From Nostoc sp. NIES-3756 (GTDB lineage: Bacteria; Cyanobacteriota; Cyanobacteriia; Cyanobacteriales; Nostocaceae): DNA of 64,000 nucleotides. The position numbers were made by a program, and so were the translations under genes. The stretch lies in assembly GCF_001548375.1 (NCBI RefSeq), contig NZ_AP017295.1, positions 620,001-684,000 of the forward strand, given 5' to 3'. Below, piece after piece: positions 18,859-26,890 of the stretch (its first letter is position 1; each line of letters begins with the position of its first letter). The notes beneath the pieces are model-generated. The model did not search any database and had not been told where the DNA came from. It worked only from the letters and a program-made list of their open reading frames with translations.

Positions 18859-19962
18859 ATGCTGTGGTTTGCAGTAGGAACAATAGGAAAAAGGCAGGAG
18901 GATAATTTAGAAAATTCATCTCCCCCCACTCCCTCATCCCCCTCATCTCCTCTACTCCCCACGCCCCTAAAATTAGCTGCTTGCGTCCTACTGCTAGTAA
19001 CTACAGCTTGTAGTCCTGGCAAAACCGAATCGGCTCAGTCTGTTGATAGCAACAAAACTAGTAGCGTCAGTTCTGTTGCTACTCCTAACCAAACCTCTAC
19101 ACTACGTATAGGTTATGTAGGTAGTGCAGAACCAACAGGGCCATTAGGTTGGGCTAAGAAAACAGGTCTTTTAGACCGAGAATTACAAAAGTTAGGATTT
19201 AGAGATATCACTTTTGCACGGTTTGCTAACGGGCCGAATCTTAATGAGTCGTTAGTTGCAGGGCAAGTAGATGTGGGTTTTTTAGGTGATACACCAGCCA
19301 TAGTTTTAAAAGCTAGAGGTGGAGAAACTAAGTTATTAAGAATCAGCCAATTTAATACTACTGCCTGGTTAGTCACGAAAAAGAATGGCCCGCTCTCCGT
19401 TGCTGATTTGAAAGGAAAGATAGTAGCTACGCAAAAAGGCTCCTATATGCACCGCTATCTATTAGGACTTTTGGATCAGCAGGGACTCTCTAAGGATGTT
19501 AAGGTTGTTCACTTGTTGAGTACAGAAGCAAAGCCTGCTTTAGAACGTGGTGATATTGCTGCTTATGCTGCTTCTAGTGATCTGGGAGTTTTTCTGAAGT
19601 CACAAGGATTTCCGGTAATTGATTCCTCTGGAAATCACGAAGGTCTTTCGGGAACATCGTTAATTGTAGCAACTGAAAAATTTTTGGCTCAACAACCAGA
19701 TTTTCCGCAGAAATTAAATGCACTACTAACAGAAGCCACCAAAGACTTAAAAGCTAAATCACAAGAGTATTATCAGTATCATGCTCAGGTTGCTAGATAC
19801 CCTGTAGAGATTATTAAAGCTTCTTTCCCACTCAAGCAAGTGTCTGAAGAACCATTCCCAGCAGAGGGTGTGAAACTTGTAGAAGGGACTAAAAAATTTC
19901 TCGTCTCTCAGGATTTAGCTCAGTCAGATTTTAAGCTAGCTGATTGGATAGTGAAGAAATAA
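18859..19962 (+). CDS. SsuA-type sulfonate-binding lipoprotein with altered leader
   Basis: A 367-residue periplasmic binding protein of the SsuA/NMT1 type. The lipobox VTTACS points to lipid anchoring, and the binding fold includes LRIGYVGSAEPTGPLGWAK, VDVGFLGDTPAIV and DLKGKIVATQKGSY. It would deliver substrate to SsuB-SsuC. The leader is unusual: about 20 residues rich in Ser and Pro (ENSSPPTPSSPSSPLL) precede the hydrophobic core. They are translated from a purine/pyrimidine array that is normally intergenic in this genome. No alternative start codon lies between that array and the core. The ATG has GGAG ten bases upstream. It follows the ferredoxin gene by 20 bases. Confidence 0.88.
   Translation: MLWFAVGTIGKRQEDNLENSSPPTPSSPSSPLLPTPLKLAACVLLLVTTACSPGKTESAQSVDSNKTSSVSSVATPNQTSTLRIGYVGSAEPTGPLGWAKKTGLLDRELQKLGFRDITFARFANGPNLNESLVAGQVDVGFLGDTPAIVLKARGGETKLLRISQFNTTAWLVTKKNGPLSVADLKGKIVATQKGSYMHRYLLGLLDQQGLSKDVKVVHLLSTEAKPALERGDIAAYAASSDLGVFLKSQGFPVIDSSGNHEGLSGTSLIVATEKFLAQQPDFPQKLNALLTEATKDLKAKSQEYYQYHAQVARYPVEIIKASFPLKQVSEEPFPAEGVKLVEGTKKFLVSQDLAQSDFKLADWIVKK
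18918..18965. repeat. purine-rich array inside a coding sequence
   Basis: The complement reads as GGGGAG / GATGAG units, the same type as the intergenic arrays at 5345-5406 and 39167-39203. It lies in frame within the 5' part of the solute-binding protein gene. Confidence 0.75.
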
Positions 19963-20244
19963 GGACTAGGAAAAAGTACCCATTTCCCAATATCAAGTTT
20001 TCTCTCTCACACATGAAAACACTTTTTGATTAGCGTCAGTAAGTAAGGCTGACGAATCTTTCAATCGACTCGCTTAAATTTTCCCTGTTCCATTTCCTCT
20101 GTTCACTTGTAGAGTGGGCTATGTTAACTCAGCGTTCAATAAGTTTTAATCTACTCTTGAACTTTGAAAAATTAATATTACGTCCGCTCTGCATTTCTGA
20201 TATCACTATTTTTTACAAAAACCTAAATTCAGGATAGGTTGTTT

Positions 20245-21426
20245 ATGGTACTTAATGCTACGCAACCAAAAGATTATATTGATATAGCAGAAGCCTTATC
20301 TAAGGAACTATCTCAAACAGCAGTTGACCGAGATATTCAAGCTGGAGTTCCCGAAGAAGAGATTAATAAATTACGTGAAAGTGGTTTGTTATCTTTAGTT
20401 ATACCCAAGCAATATGGTGGAATTGGTGCAACTTGGATTGATGCTTTAAAAGTAGTAAGAAAGTTATCAAAAGCTGATGGCTCAATTGGTCAGTTGTATG
20501 GTAATCACCTCAATTTAACAGCTTTGGGTCATGTTTCTGGAACTCCAGAACAGAAGGAAAAATATTATCGAGAAACTGCTAAAAATAATTTATTTTGGGC
20601 AAATGCAATTAACACACGGGATACAAGATTAAAAATTATATCTGATGGGGAAAATTACCGTTTAAATGGCGTAAAAAGCTTTGCAACAGGAGTTGCGCTG
20701 GCTGATTTGCGGGTCTTTTCTGCTGTACAAGATGGTGTAGAAATACCATTCTTTTTTATCATTCCTAAAGACAGAGAAGGGTTAGTTTCTAATCAAGATT
20801 GGGAGAACTTTGGTCAACGTCGGACTGACAGTAGTAGTTTTACTTTTGATAATGTCTTAGTTTACAAAGATGAAATTTTAGGGCCACCCAGTCCCCTTGA
20901 TAATGCTTTTGCAACTTTTTTGGGAATTATTGCCCAATTAACCAAAGTTAACGTTTATTTGGGAATTACCAAAGGGGCTTTTGCGGCGGCGCGGGAGTAT
21001 ACACAAACAAATACTAAACCTTGGATTACTTCTGGTGTGGAAAGTGCTACACAAGACCCATATATTCTGTATCATTACGGTGAATTGTGGGTAGAATTAC
21101 AAGCCGCTATTGGTTTAGCTGACAAAGCCGCCCAACAGGTGCAAGCAGCTTGGGAAAAGGATGTGGCGCTGACCCCAGAAGAAAGGGGAGAAGTGGCGAT
21201 CGCAGTTTCTGCCGCCAAAGCCCTAGCCACTCGCGTAGGTATAGATATTACCAACCGCATTTTTGAAGTCACAGGCACACGCGCCACAGCCACTAAGTAT
21301 GGCTTTGACCGCTATTGGCGCGACTTACGCACCTTCACCCTCCACGACCCCGTAGACTACAAACTCAGAGATATAGGCAATTGGGTTCTCAACAATGAAT
21401 TGCCTGTAGTGACTCAGTATTCTTAA
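20245..21426 (+). CDS. acyl-CoA dehydrogenase-fold flavoprotein (SfnB/DszC-like), second copy
   Basis: A 393-residue protein of the acyl-CoA dehydrogenase fold. It has the N-terminal helix bundle with VIPKQYGGIGATWIDAL, the central domain with LNGVKSFATGVALADLRVFS, and a C-terminal helical domain with ITNRIFEVTGTRATATKYGF. The C-terminal part resembles DszC/SfnB-like sulfur monooxygenases, which use reduced FMN, so oxidation of a sulfur compound is a reasonable inference. The ATG at 20245 is preferred to a TTG two codons earlier. It lies downstream of the solute-binding protein gene after about 280 bases. It is clearly diverged from the paralogue at 7065-8264. Confidence 0.85.
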   Translation: MVLNATQPKDYIDIAEALSKELSQTAVDRDIQAGVPEEEINKLRESGLLSLVIPKQYGGIGATWIDALKVVRKLSKADGSIGQLYGNHLNLTALGHVSGTPEQKEKYYRETAKNNLFWANAINTRDTRLKIISDGENYRLNGVKSFATGVALADLRVFSAVQDGVEIPFFFIIPKDREGLVSNQDWENFGQRRTDSSSFTFDNVLVYKDEILGPPSPLDNAFATFLGIIAQLTKVNVYLGITKGAFAAAREYTQTNTKPWITSGVESATQDPYILYHYGELWVELQAAIGLADKAAQQVQAAWEKDVALTPEERGEVAIAVSAAKALATRVGIDITNRIFEVTGTRATATKYGFDRYWRDLRTFTLHDPVDYKLRDIGNWVLNNELPVVTQYS

Positions 21427-21515
21427 ACAGTGTTGAGTTATAAGTGCTGAGTTATGAGTAACAAATATGAACTTAGCACTTACAACTATATTCAAAGCTG
21501 TCTACTCGCTAACTC

Positions 21516-21547
21516 GTAGGGTGGACACAATCTAGTGTTCATCCTAC
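21516..21547. repeat. GTAGGGTGGACAC hairpin
   Basis: GTAGGGTGGACAC and GTGTTCATCCTAC form an imperfect stem of about 13 bases between the flavoprotein and methyltransferase genes. It may attenuate the transcript or be a dispersed palindrome. Confidence 0.5.
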
Positions 21548-21574
21548 TTATCTAAATTTTTCAACCAATGACCA

Positions 21575-22396
21575 ATGACTACAATAAAAACACTTTCAAC
21601 CTACGACCCGACATTATTTGAGGGTGCTGCTGAGGCTTATGCTCAGTATCGAACCAAGTACCCACCTGTTGTATTTGAAAAATTAGCAGAAATATTTAAC
21701 CTGAATGGACAAGGACGACTCCTTGATTTAGGTTGTGGGCCTGGACTAATTGCTATTCCTTTCCGAGAGTATTTTGAGGAAGTCGTGGCAGTTGATCCCG
21801 ATCCAGATATGATCAAAGAAGCTCAACGGCAAGCCGCAGCAGTACAGGCAAATAATATTACTTGGTTGAACCAAGGCGCAGAGCTAATCGACTCTAGTTT
21901 AGGCACATTCAAGTTAACCACCATAGGTAGAGCCTTTCACTGGATGGAGAGAGAACTTGTACTTGAGCGTCTCTATCCATTGCTTTCTGATGATGGTGCA
22001 ATAGCTTTACTCAACACCAACGAAAACCCTTGGGAAAGCCAACTACCTTGGAAACAAGCTACTATTGGGGTTGTGAAAAAGTGGTTGGGTGAACAACGAC
22101 GCACAGGACAAAGAGGACAAGGTGTTCGTAAACCAGTAGACCCACCTCACCAAGTCGTCATTGCCAATTCAGCTTTTGCCCGTCAAGAAGTATATGAAGT
22201 CCCCTTTGAGAAAAGCTGGACAGTCTCCAGCTACCTTGGCTATTTGTATACTACAGCCTTTGCTTTGAAAATTTTCTTTGGTGATAACGCGCCAGCATTT
22301 GAAGCCGACTTGAAAGAAGCACTATTAGCCGTCGAGCCTTCTGGAGAGTTCACAGAAGAAATCAAAGTAACAATCTTAGTAGCTTGGAAGCTTTAG
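21575..22396 (+). CDS. class I SAM-dependent methyltransferase
   Basis: A 273-residue methyltransferase with motif I LLDLGCGPGLIAIPF (about residues 50-64), VVAVDPDPDMIKEAQ for the ribose contact, and TIGRAFHWMERE in the motif IV region. This pattern is common in small-molecule methyltransferases related to Tam or UbiE. The acceptor is unknown. It lies on the same strand as, and between, the SfnB-like gene and the second solute-binding protein gene, so a role with methylated sulfur compounds is possible but not shown. Confidence 0.85.
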   Translation: MTTIKTLSTYDPTLFEGAAEAYAQYRTKYPPVVFEKLAEIFNLNGQGRLLDLGCGPGLIAIPFREYFEEVVAVDPDPDMIKEAQRQAAAVQANNITWLNQGAELIDSSLGTFKLTTIGRAFHWMERELVLERLYPLLSDDGAIALLNTNENPWESQLPWKQATIGVVKKWLGEQRRTGQRGQGVRKPVDPPHQVVIANSAFARQEVYEVPFEKSWTVSSYLGYLYTTAFALKIFFGDNAPAFEADLKEALLAVEPSGEFTEEIKVTILVAWKL

Positions 22397-22506
22397 TTAT
22401 TAACAGTTAAAGCTTATCAATTTTCAGTCCCTTGAGTCGCCTGGGGTGGATTATATCTGCCCCTCTTCCTAATTTCTGAAAGATTTTGACCACCTATAAA
22501 AAACCC

Positions 22507-23616
22507 ATGTCTTTCTCAAAACCAAAATTTCAATTTAAAAAAGGTTTAAAAACAACACGCCGTTCGTTGTTGTTTATGTTGGGTTATGGCTTAGTGTTAT
22601 CAACTACGTTATCAAGTTGCAACCAAGCCGAGCAAACAACTCAACAGCCAACATCTACAACTACTGCTGTTAGTAACGAACAACCAAAGACAGACAAAGT
22701 AGTAAGAATAGTTCGTTCTAAACAACTTTCTGCTTTGGCAATTTTAGAAAAACAAGGTTCTTTAGAAAAAAGATTAGCAACTTTAGGTTATAAAGTTGAG
22801 TGGGCTGAGTTTGCAGCCGGGCCGCAACAATTGGAAGCCCTTAATGCTAACGGACTTGATATTGCTTCCACAGCAGAATCTCCTCCTATTTTTTCGCAAG
22901 CCGCAGGTGCGCCCCTTGTTTATCTAGCCACCACCCGTCCCAGTGGTAAAGCAGTTTCACTTGTAGTGCCGACAAATTCTCCTATTAAAAGCGTTGCTGA
23001 TTTAAAAGGCAAAAAAGTAGCTTTCCAAAAAGCATCAATTGGACATTACCTATTAGTCAGGGCTTTAGAAAGTGCTGGTTTAAAACTAACTGATGTACAG
23101 TCAGTTTTTTTACCTCCTCCAGATGCGAATGTAGCATTTAGTCAGAATAAGGTAGATGGTTGGTTTATTTGGGAGCCATTTGTTACCAGAAATGTACAAA
23201 ATAAAGTAGGTCGGGTTTTAGTAGATGGCGGTAGTCTGCGGGATACAGGTAACTTCTACTCAACATCTCGTCAGTTTTATCAAGCAAATCCAGAAGCAAT
23301 CAAAATATTTTTAGAAGAATTAGAAAAAGCTGAACTCTGGACTAAAGATCACCCGAAAGAAGTGGCACAATTGCTTGCACCTATAACTCAGCTTGATGCG
23401 TCCACGCTGGAAATTATGCACGAAAAATATGATTATGGTCTGTTACCAATTACTGAACAAGTAATTAACAAGCAACAAGAAGTAGCTGACAAATGGTACA
23501 GTCTGGGACTGATACCGAAGAAGGTGAATGTGAGAGATGGATTTTTAACCCCAGAAGAATACACCAAAATCACTCCTTCAGATGTTATTGCTCGTTCTAG
23601 CGCTTCTACAAAATAA
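22507..23616 (+). CDS. SsuA-type sulfonate-binding lipoprotein, second copy
   Basis: A 369-residue periplasmic binding protein. A basic n-region (KKGLKTTRRS) leads into a hydrophobic stretch and the lipobox LSSC, followed by a Thr/Gln-rich linker and a binding domain. That domain contains LDIASTAESPPIFSQAAGAP, SVADLKGKKVAFQKASIGHY and WFIWEPFVTRN, which are typical of SsuA-family proteins. It probably feeds the same SsuB-SsuC transporter as the lipoprotein at 18859, with another substrate preference. A TTG at 22486 gives a seven-residue longer alternative; the ATG is chosen because the basic region directly follows. No strong ribosome-binding site is visible for either. Confidence 0.88.
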   Translation: MSFSKPKFQFKKGLKTTRRSLLFMLGYGLVLSTTLSSCNQAEQTTQQPTSTTTAVSNEQPKTDKVVRIVRSKQLSALAILEKQGSLEKRLATLGYKVEWAEFAAGPQQLEALNANGLDIASTAESPPIFSQAAGAPLVYLATTRPSGKAVSLVVPTNSPIKSVADLKGKKVAFQKASIGHYLLVRALESAGLKLTDVQSVFLPPPDANVAFSQNKVDGWFIWEPFVTRNVQNKVGRVLVDGGSLRDTGNFYSTSRQFYQANPEAIKIFLEELEKAELWTKDHPKEVAQLLAPITQLDASTLEIMHEKYDYGLLPITEQVINKQQEVADKWYSLGLIPKKVNVRDGFLTPEEYTKITPSDVIARSSASTK

Positions 23617-23808
23617 TTTAGGCTTAAGCCTGGAAACTTATGGGTGTAAGGGTATTAGTGTTAAAATTATTACATTCTTATACTCCAAACCAATATTTTG
23701 GGTTAGAGGCTAGTAAAGTTAAAACTTTGTGTCTGACAAAAATCGTTAATTCACTTAAACTGGAACCGTTTAGAGGTTAGCATCCTCGTCACCTCGGGAA
23801 CAGTGAGC

Positions 23809-24327
23809 ATGAGTATGATTATGTTAAGACCTTTGATTATAAGCGCAAGTATTGTTTTATTACCTGTGTTGTCTAACTTACAGGCCTTTGCCCAAAATAA
23901 ATCTCAAAAGATTGAATTAAAAGTTTATAGCCAAAACGAGCAAAAACAAAGCTGCCCAGATAAAGTGCTTGTTACAGAAAAACCCCAACCTTATAGAGAA
24001 GGCAGTTTTAGTACAGATGGTTCTGTTAACCTGAGTGCTTATGCTAGTAATATCTCTGTTGTGAGCCGTAATGAATTTAGTGTTACGTGGGTAGGCCAAC
24101 TCAAACCGAGATATGCTAAGTGTTTGGCAGCTGCTGGAATGACTAAGGTTGACGGGGAAAATTACTCTGGGAACATTAATTATTTACGGATGCACTTTGT
24201 TAAAGGTAAGGTTTACTTTATTTTGGATTTGGCAGGTGGCTTTGATCCTAATAATTATCCCTTAGTTGTTCTGAAAAATAGTTTCAAGAATGGTAATCCT
24301 ACTTGGACTTGGGGTGGAAGTGATTAG
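23809..24327 (+). CDS. secreted hypothetical protein
   Basis: A 172-residue protein with a clear signal peptide (hydrophobic core LIISASIVLLPVLS, then LQAFAQ). The mature part is rich in Lys, Asn and Tyr and has two Cys residues (QSCPDK and YAKCLA) that could form a disulfide. No family is recognised. An upstream GTG gives a start two codons earlier; the ATG is preferred. The gene stands alone after the sulfur cluster, with about 190 bases upstream. Confidence 0.65.
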   Translation: MSMIMLRPLIISASIVLLPVLSNLQAFAQNKSQKIELKVYSQNEQKQSCPDKVLVTEKPQPYREGSFSTDGSVNLSAYASNISVVSRNEFSVTWVGQLKPRYAKCLAAAGMTKVDGENYSGNINYLRMHFVKGKVYFILDLAGGFDPNNYPLVVLKNSFKNGNPTWTWGGSD

Positions 24328-24345
24328 AGCCTATGTTTAGACATT

Positions 24346-26139
24346 TCATTGAAGTATAACTTTTGCCGCACAAACCCATCTATTGCGTCCTTGTTCTTTC
24401 GCTTTATACAAAGCTTTATCGGCTGCATTAATTAACTGTTGAGGCGAAGTTTTAATGGTAGGAACTTGACTGGCAATACCTAAACTGACAGTCACAAAAT
24501 CTTGAATGCCATTCTTATTTATATGAGGAGTTTTTAAATCTTCTATAGATTTATGAATTAATTTAGCTACTTTAGTTGCACCCGATTCGTTTGTGTTTGG
24601 CAACAGGATAATAAATTCTTCACCACCATAACGTGCTATTAAATCTGTGGGACGCTTTAATACAGATTGTGCTGCACGGGCAATTTGTATTAAGCATTTA
24701 TCTCCTGCTAGATGTCCATAATAATCATTATAAGCTTTGAAATAATCAATATCAAATATTATTAAAGATAAATAGTTTCCAGTTCTTTGTAGTCGATTCC
24801 ATTCCCGATCTAAAAATTCATCGAAGCAACGACGGTTAGCTATTTTAGTTAAACCATCTAGCTTACTGAGTTTTTCTAACTGAGAATTTGCCAGTTCTAG
24901 AGCTTTATTTGTCTGAGCCAATTGATTAGTTTGAGAACGAGATTGCTCTAATAATTCTGAGTGTTCTAAAGCTACATTAAACTGTGCCGCTAATTGGCGG
25001 ATAAATTGGATTTCTGATTTTTGCCACTCGCGTGGACAGCGACACTGATGAACACATAATAATCCCCATAAAGTTTGACCTTTCATTAGGGGAACAATAA
25101 TTTGGGCTTTGATTTGAAATCGCTCTAACACTGCAAGGTGGCAATCTTGTAACCCAGCTTCATAAATATTTGATAATACTTGTATTCGACCTTGGTAATA
25201 ATCAACTGCGTATTTTTCCCCAAAACAATTATCCTTGACTTTGATGGCGATAGCAGAATCATAATCAGGCAATACATTCTCAGCAACAAATTCACCAACG
25301 GTATAGTTTGATTTAGGTTCAAAGCGAAAGATACCGACACGATCTGCACGCAGAGCTTTACGTACTTCTCGGACAGTTGTTTTAAACAAAGTATCTAAAT
25401 TAAGAGACTCACGAATTTCCGCTACTAAGTTAAACAGAATTTCCTGTTGCTCATTAGCTTTATATAGTTCAGAAGCTCTTTGTTCTGCTTGTGCTAACAA
25501 TTCTGCTTGTTTAACTGCAAATCCTAAATGTGTAGAAATCTGAGAGAGAAACTGTATTTCTAATTTTTTCCATTCATGTGGCTGTGAGTGCTGATAAGCA
25601 GCAAGTACTCCCCACAGTTTTTTTCCTACAAAAATTGGTGCAGTTGCATAAGCTCGAATATAGAAATGTTCTAATATTTCTATATGACATGGAGACAAGC
25701 CTGCTGAGTAGATATCTGAAACTACTAGAGTTTCATTATTACGATACCGTCCACCTTGATGTTCCTGTAAATAACAATCATTCCAGACTAGATTTTTTCC
25801 TAATGTCTCTATATTGTCCCACCCAGGCTCTGCAAACTCAAAGTCATAGATAAATTCCCCACCCCAGTTTTCATTAAAACGATACACAGCAATCCGCTCT
25901 ACACGTAGTAACTTGCAAGTTTCTTTGGTGGCTGTCCGAAAAATGGTTTCTAGCTCTAAAGAAGCTCGAATTTTGCTAATAACTCGATAAAGTGCCTTTG
26001 CTTGCTCTTCTAGTTGTTCAATTTGAATGTTTTTATCATGTAATTGAGTTTTTAAATCACTATTACTAGGCTGTCCTAAAAGTTTACAGAATAAATCAGC
26101 AGATGCTTTTGTGATTTTATGTAAAATTCTGTCTGACAT
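24346..26139 (-). CDS. GAF-GAF-GGDEF diguanylate cyclase
   Basis: A 597-residue soluble protein with a short N-terminal coiled coil, then two GAF domains (about residues 60-215 and 240-400), a linking coiled coil and a GGDEF domain (about 430-597). The active-site loop is GGEEF in ARYGGEEFIILL, and DIDYFKAYND is the metal-binding segment, so the enzyme should make cyclic di-GMP from GTP. The GAF domains resemble phytochrome-type GAFs (EFIYDFEFAEPGWD, LSPCHIEILEHF) but lack an obvious bilin-attachment Cys-His pair. A convincing RxxD inhibitory site was not found. The stop codon lies 18 bases from the end of the converging secreted protein gene. Confidence 0.9.
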   Translation of the reverse strand: MSDRILHKITKASADLFCKLLGQPSNSDLKTQLHDKNIQIEQLEEQAKALYRVISKIRASLELETIFRTATKETCKLLRVERIAVYRFNENWGGEFIYDFEFAEPGWDNIETLGKNLVWNDCYLQEHQGGRYRNNETLVVSDIYSAGLSPCHIEILEHFYIRAYATAPIFVGKKLWGVLAAYQHSQPHEWKKLEIQFLSQISTHLGFAVKQAELLAQAEQRASELYKANEQQEILFNLVAEIRESLNLDTLFKTTVREVRKALRADRVGIFRFEPKSNYTVGEFVAENVLPDYDSAIAIKVKDNCFGEKYAVDYYQGRIQVLSNIYEAGLQDCHLAVLERFQIKAQIIVPLMKGQTLWGLLCVHQCRCPREWQKSEIQFIRQLAAQFNVALEHSELLEQSRSQTNQLAQTNKALELANSQLEKLSKLDGLTKIANRRCFDEFLDREWNRLQRTGNYLSLIIFDIDYFKAYNDYYGHLAGDKCLIQIARAAQSVLKRPTDLIARYGGEEFIILLPNTNESGATKVAKLIHKSIEDLKTPHINKNGIQDFVTVSLGIASQVPTIKTSPQQLINAADKALYKAKEQGRNRWVCAAKVILQ

Positions 26140-26890
26140 AAGAAGTCTAGTTTTAATTATTTTTTGTATAAAAATACATAAGTGATATCTATAATACTGT
26201 ATTTTTTTTGCTATGTAGGGATATGTATTAAAACTTTTTTCATTCTACATATTCTAGAATTTTGCTGTTAAAAATTTTATTAAGAGTTCAGCATAATAAC
26301 TGCTGTTTATCAGCATTATGTATAAGGGAATAATAATGATATTTCCCCGTTTAGCTGATTTGTTTCGCAAAATAGCGAGTTATTTAATTAGTTGTAAAGT
26401 ACTTACATATTTTTTGTATTTATATATTTATTGATATTAGGATTTTATTTTTTACTGCATGTTTGACAAACAATTATTTTTACACAGAGTCAAGTTTTAC
26501 AATTAATATTCCTAACTATGAGATATAAAGCAAAGAGATGGTATTTACCTTTTAACAGTTAATGTTTACTACCAATTTGAAGCAAGAATACAGCACATAC
26601 TTTCAGCCAAATGAATCGTTAGAAATCGTTGATATACAAATTAAACTTGCCTCCGCAGGTTTAAAAGTTAGCCCTTGTAGGTGCTAAATCCAGTCCTGTG
26701 GGCTGTGAACCTGATTATATGGGTAAAAATCCGTTATTGAGAGAAAATATTTAACTACTGTTACGAACATAAGGTTAATAGGTAGTTATAATCCAAATGA
26801 CCATACTACACTTAGTGATTTAAGTGCTTTTGATAAAAAAGCGTAGCAATACCACGGAAACCACAATTATTCTCACACTGGGAAGTCAGG
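26140..26890. other. AT-rich divergent spacer
   Basis: This 751-base spacer lies between the cyclase and histidine kinase genes. It is very AT-rich, and no ORF was found. A short hairpin, AAACTTGC / GCAGGTTT, lies near 26640-26665. No known riboswitch pattern was recognised. Confidence 0.6.

Noticed and set aside
26640..26750. possible riboswitch upstream of the hybrid kinase
   Set aside because: Short hairpins and GC-rich patches are present, but no conserved cobalamin, TPP or other riboswitch core was recognised, and the kinase is not a typical target.
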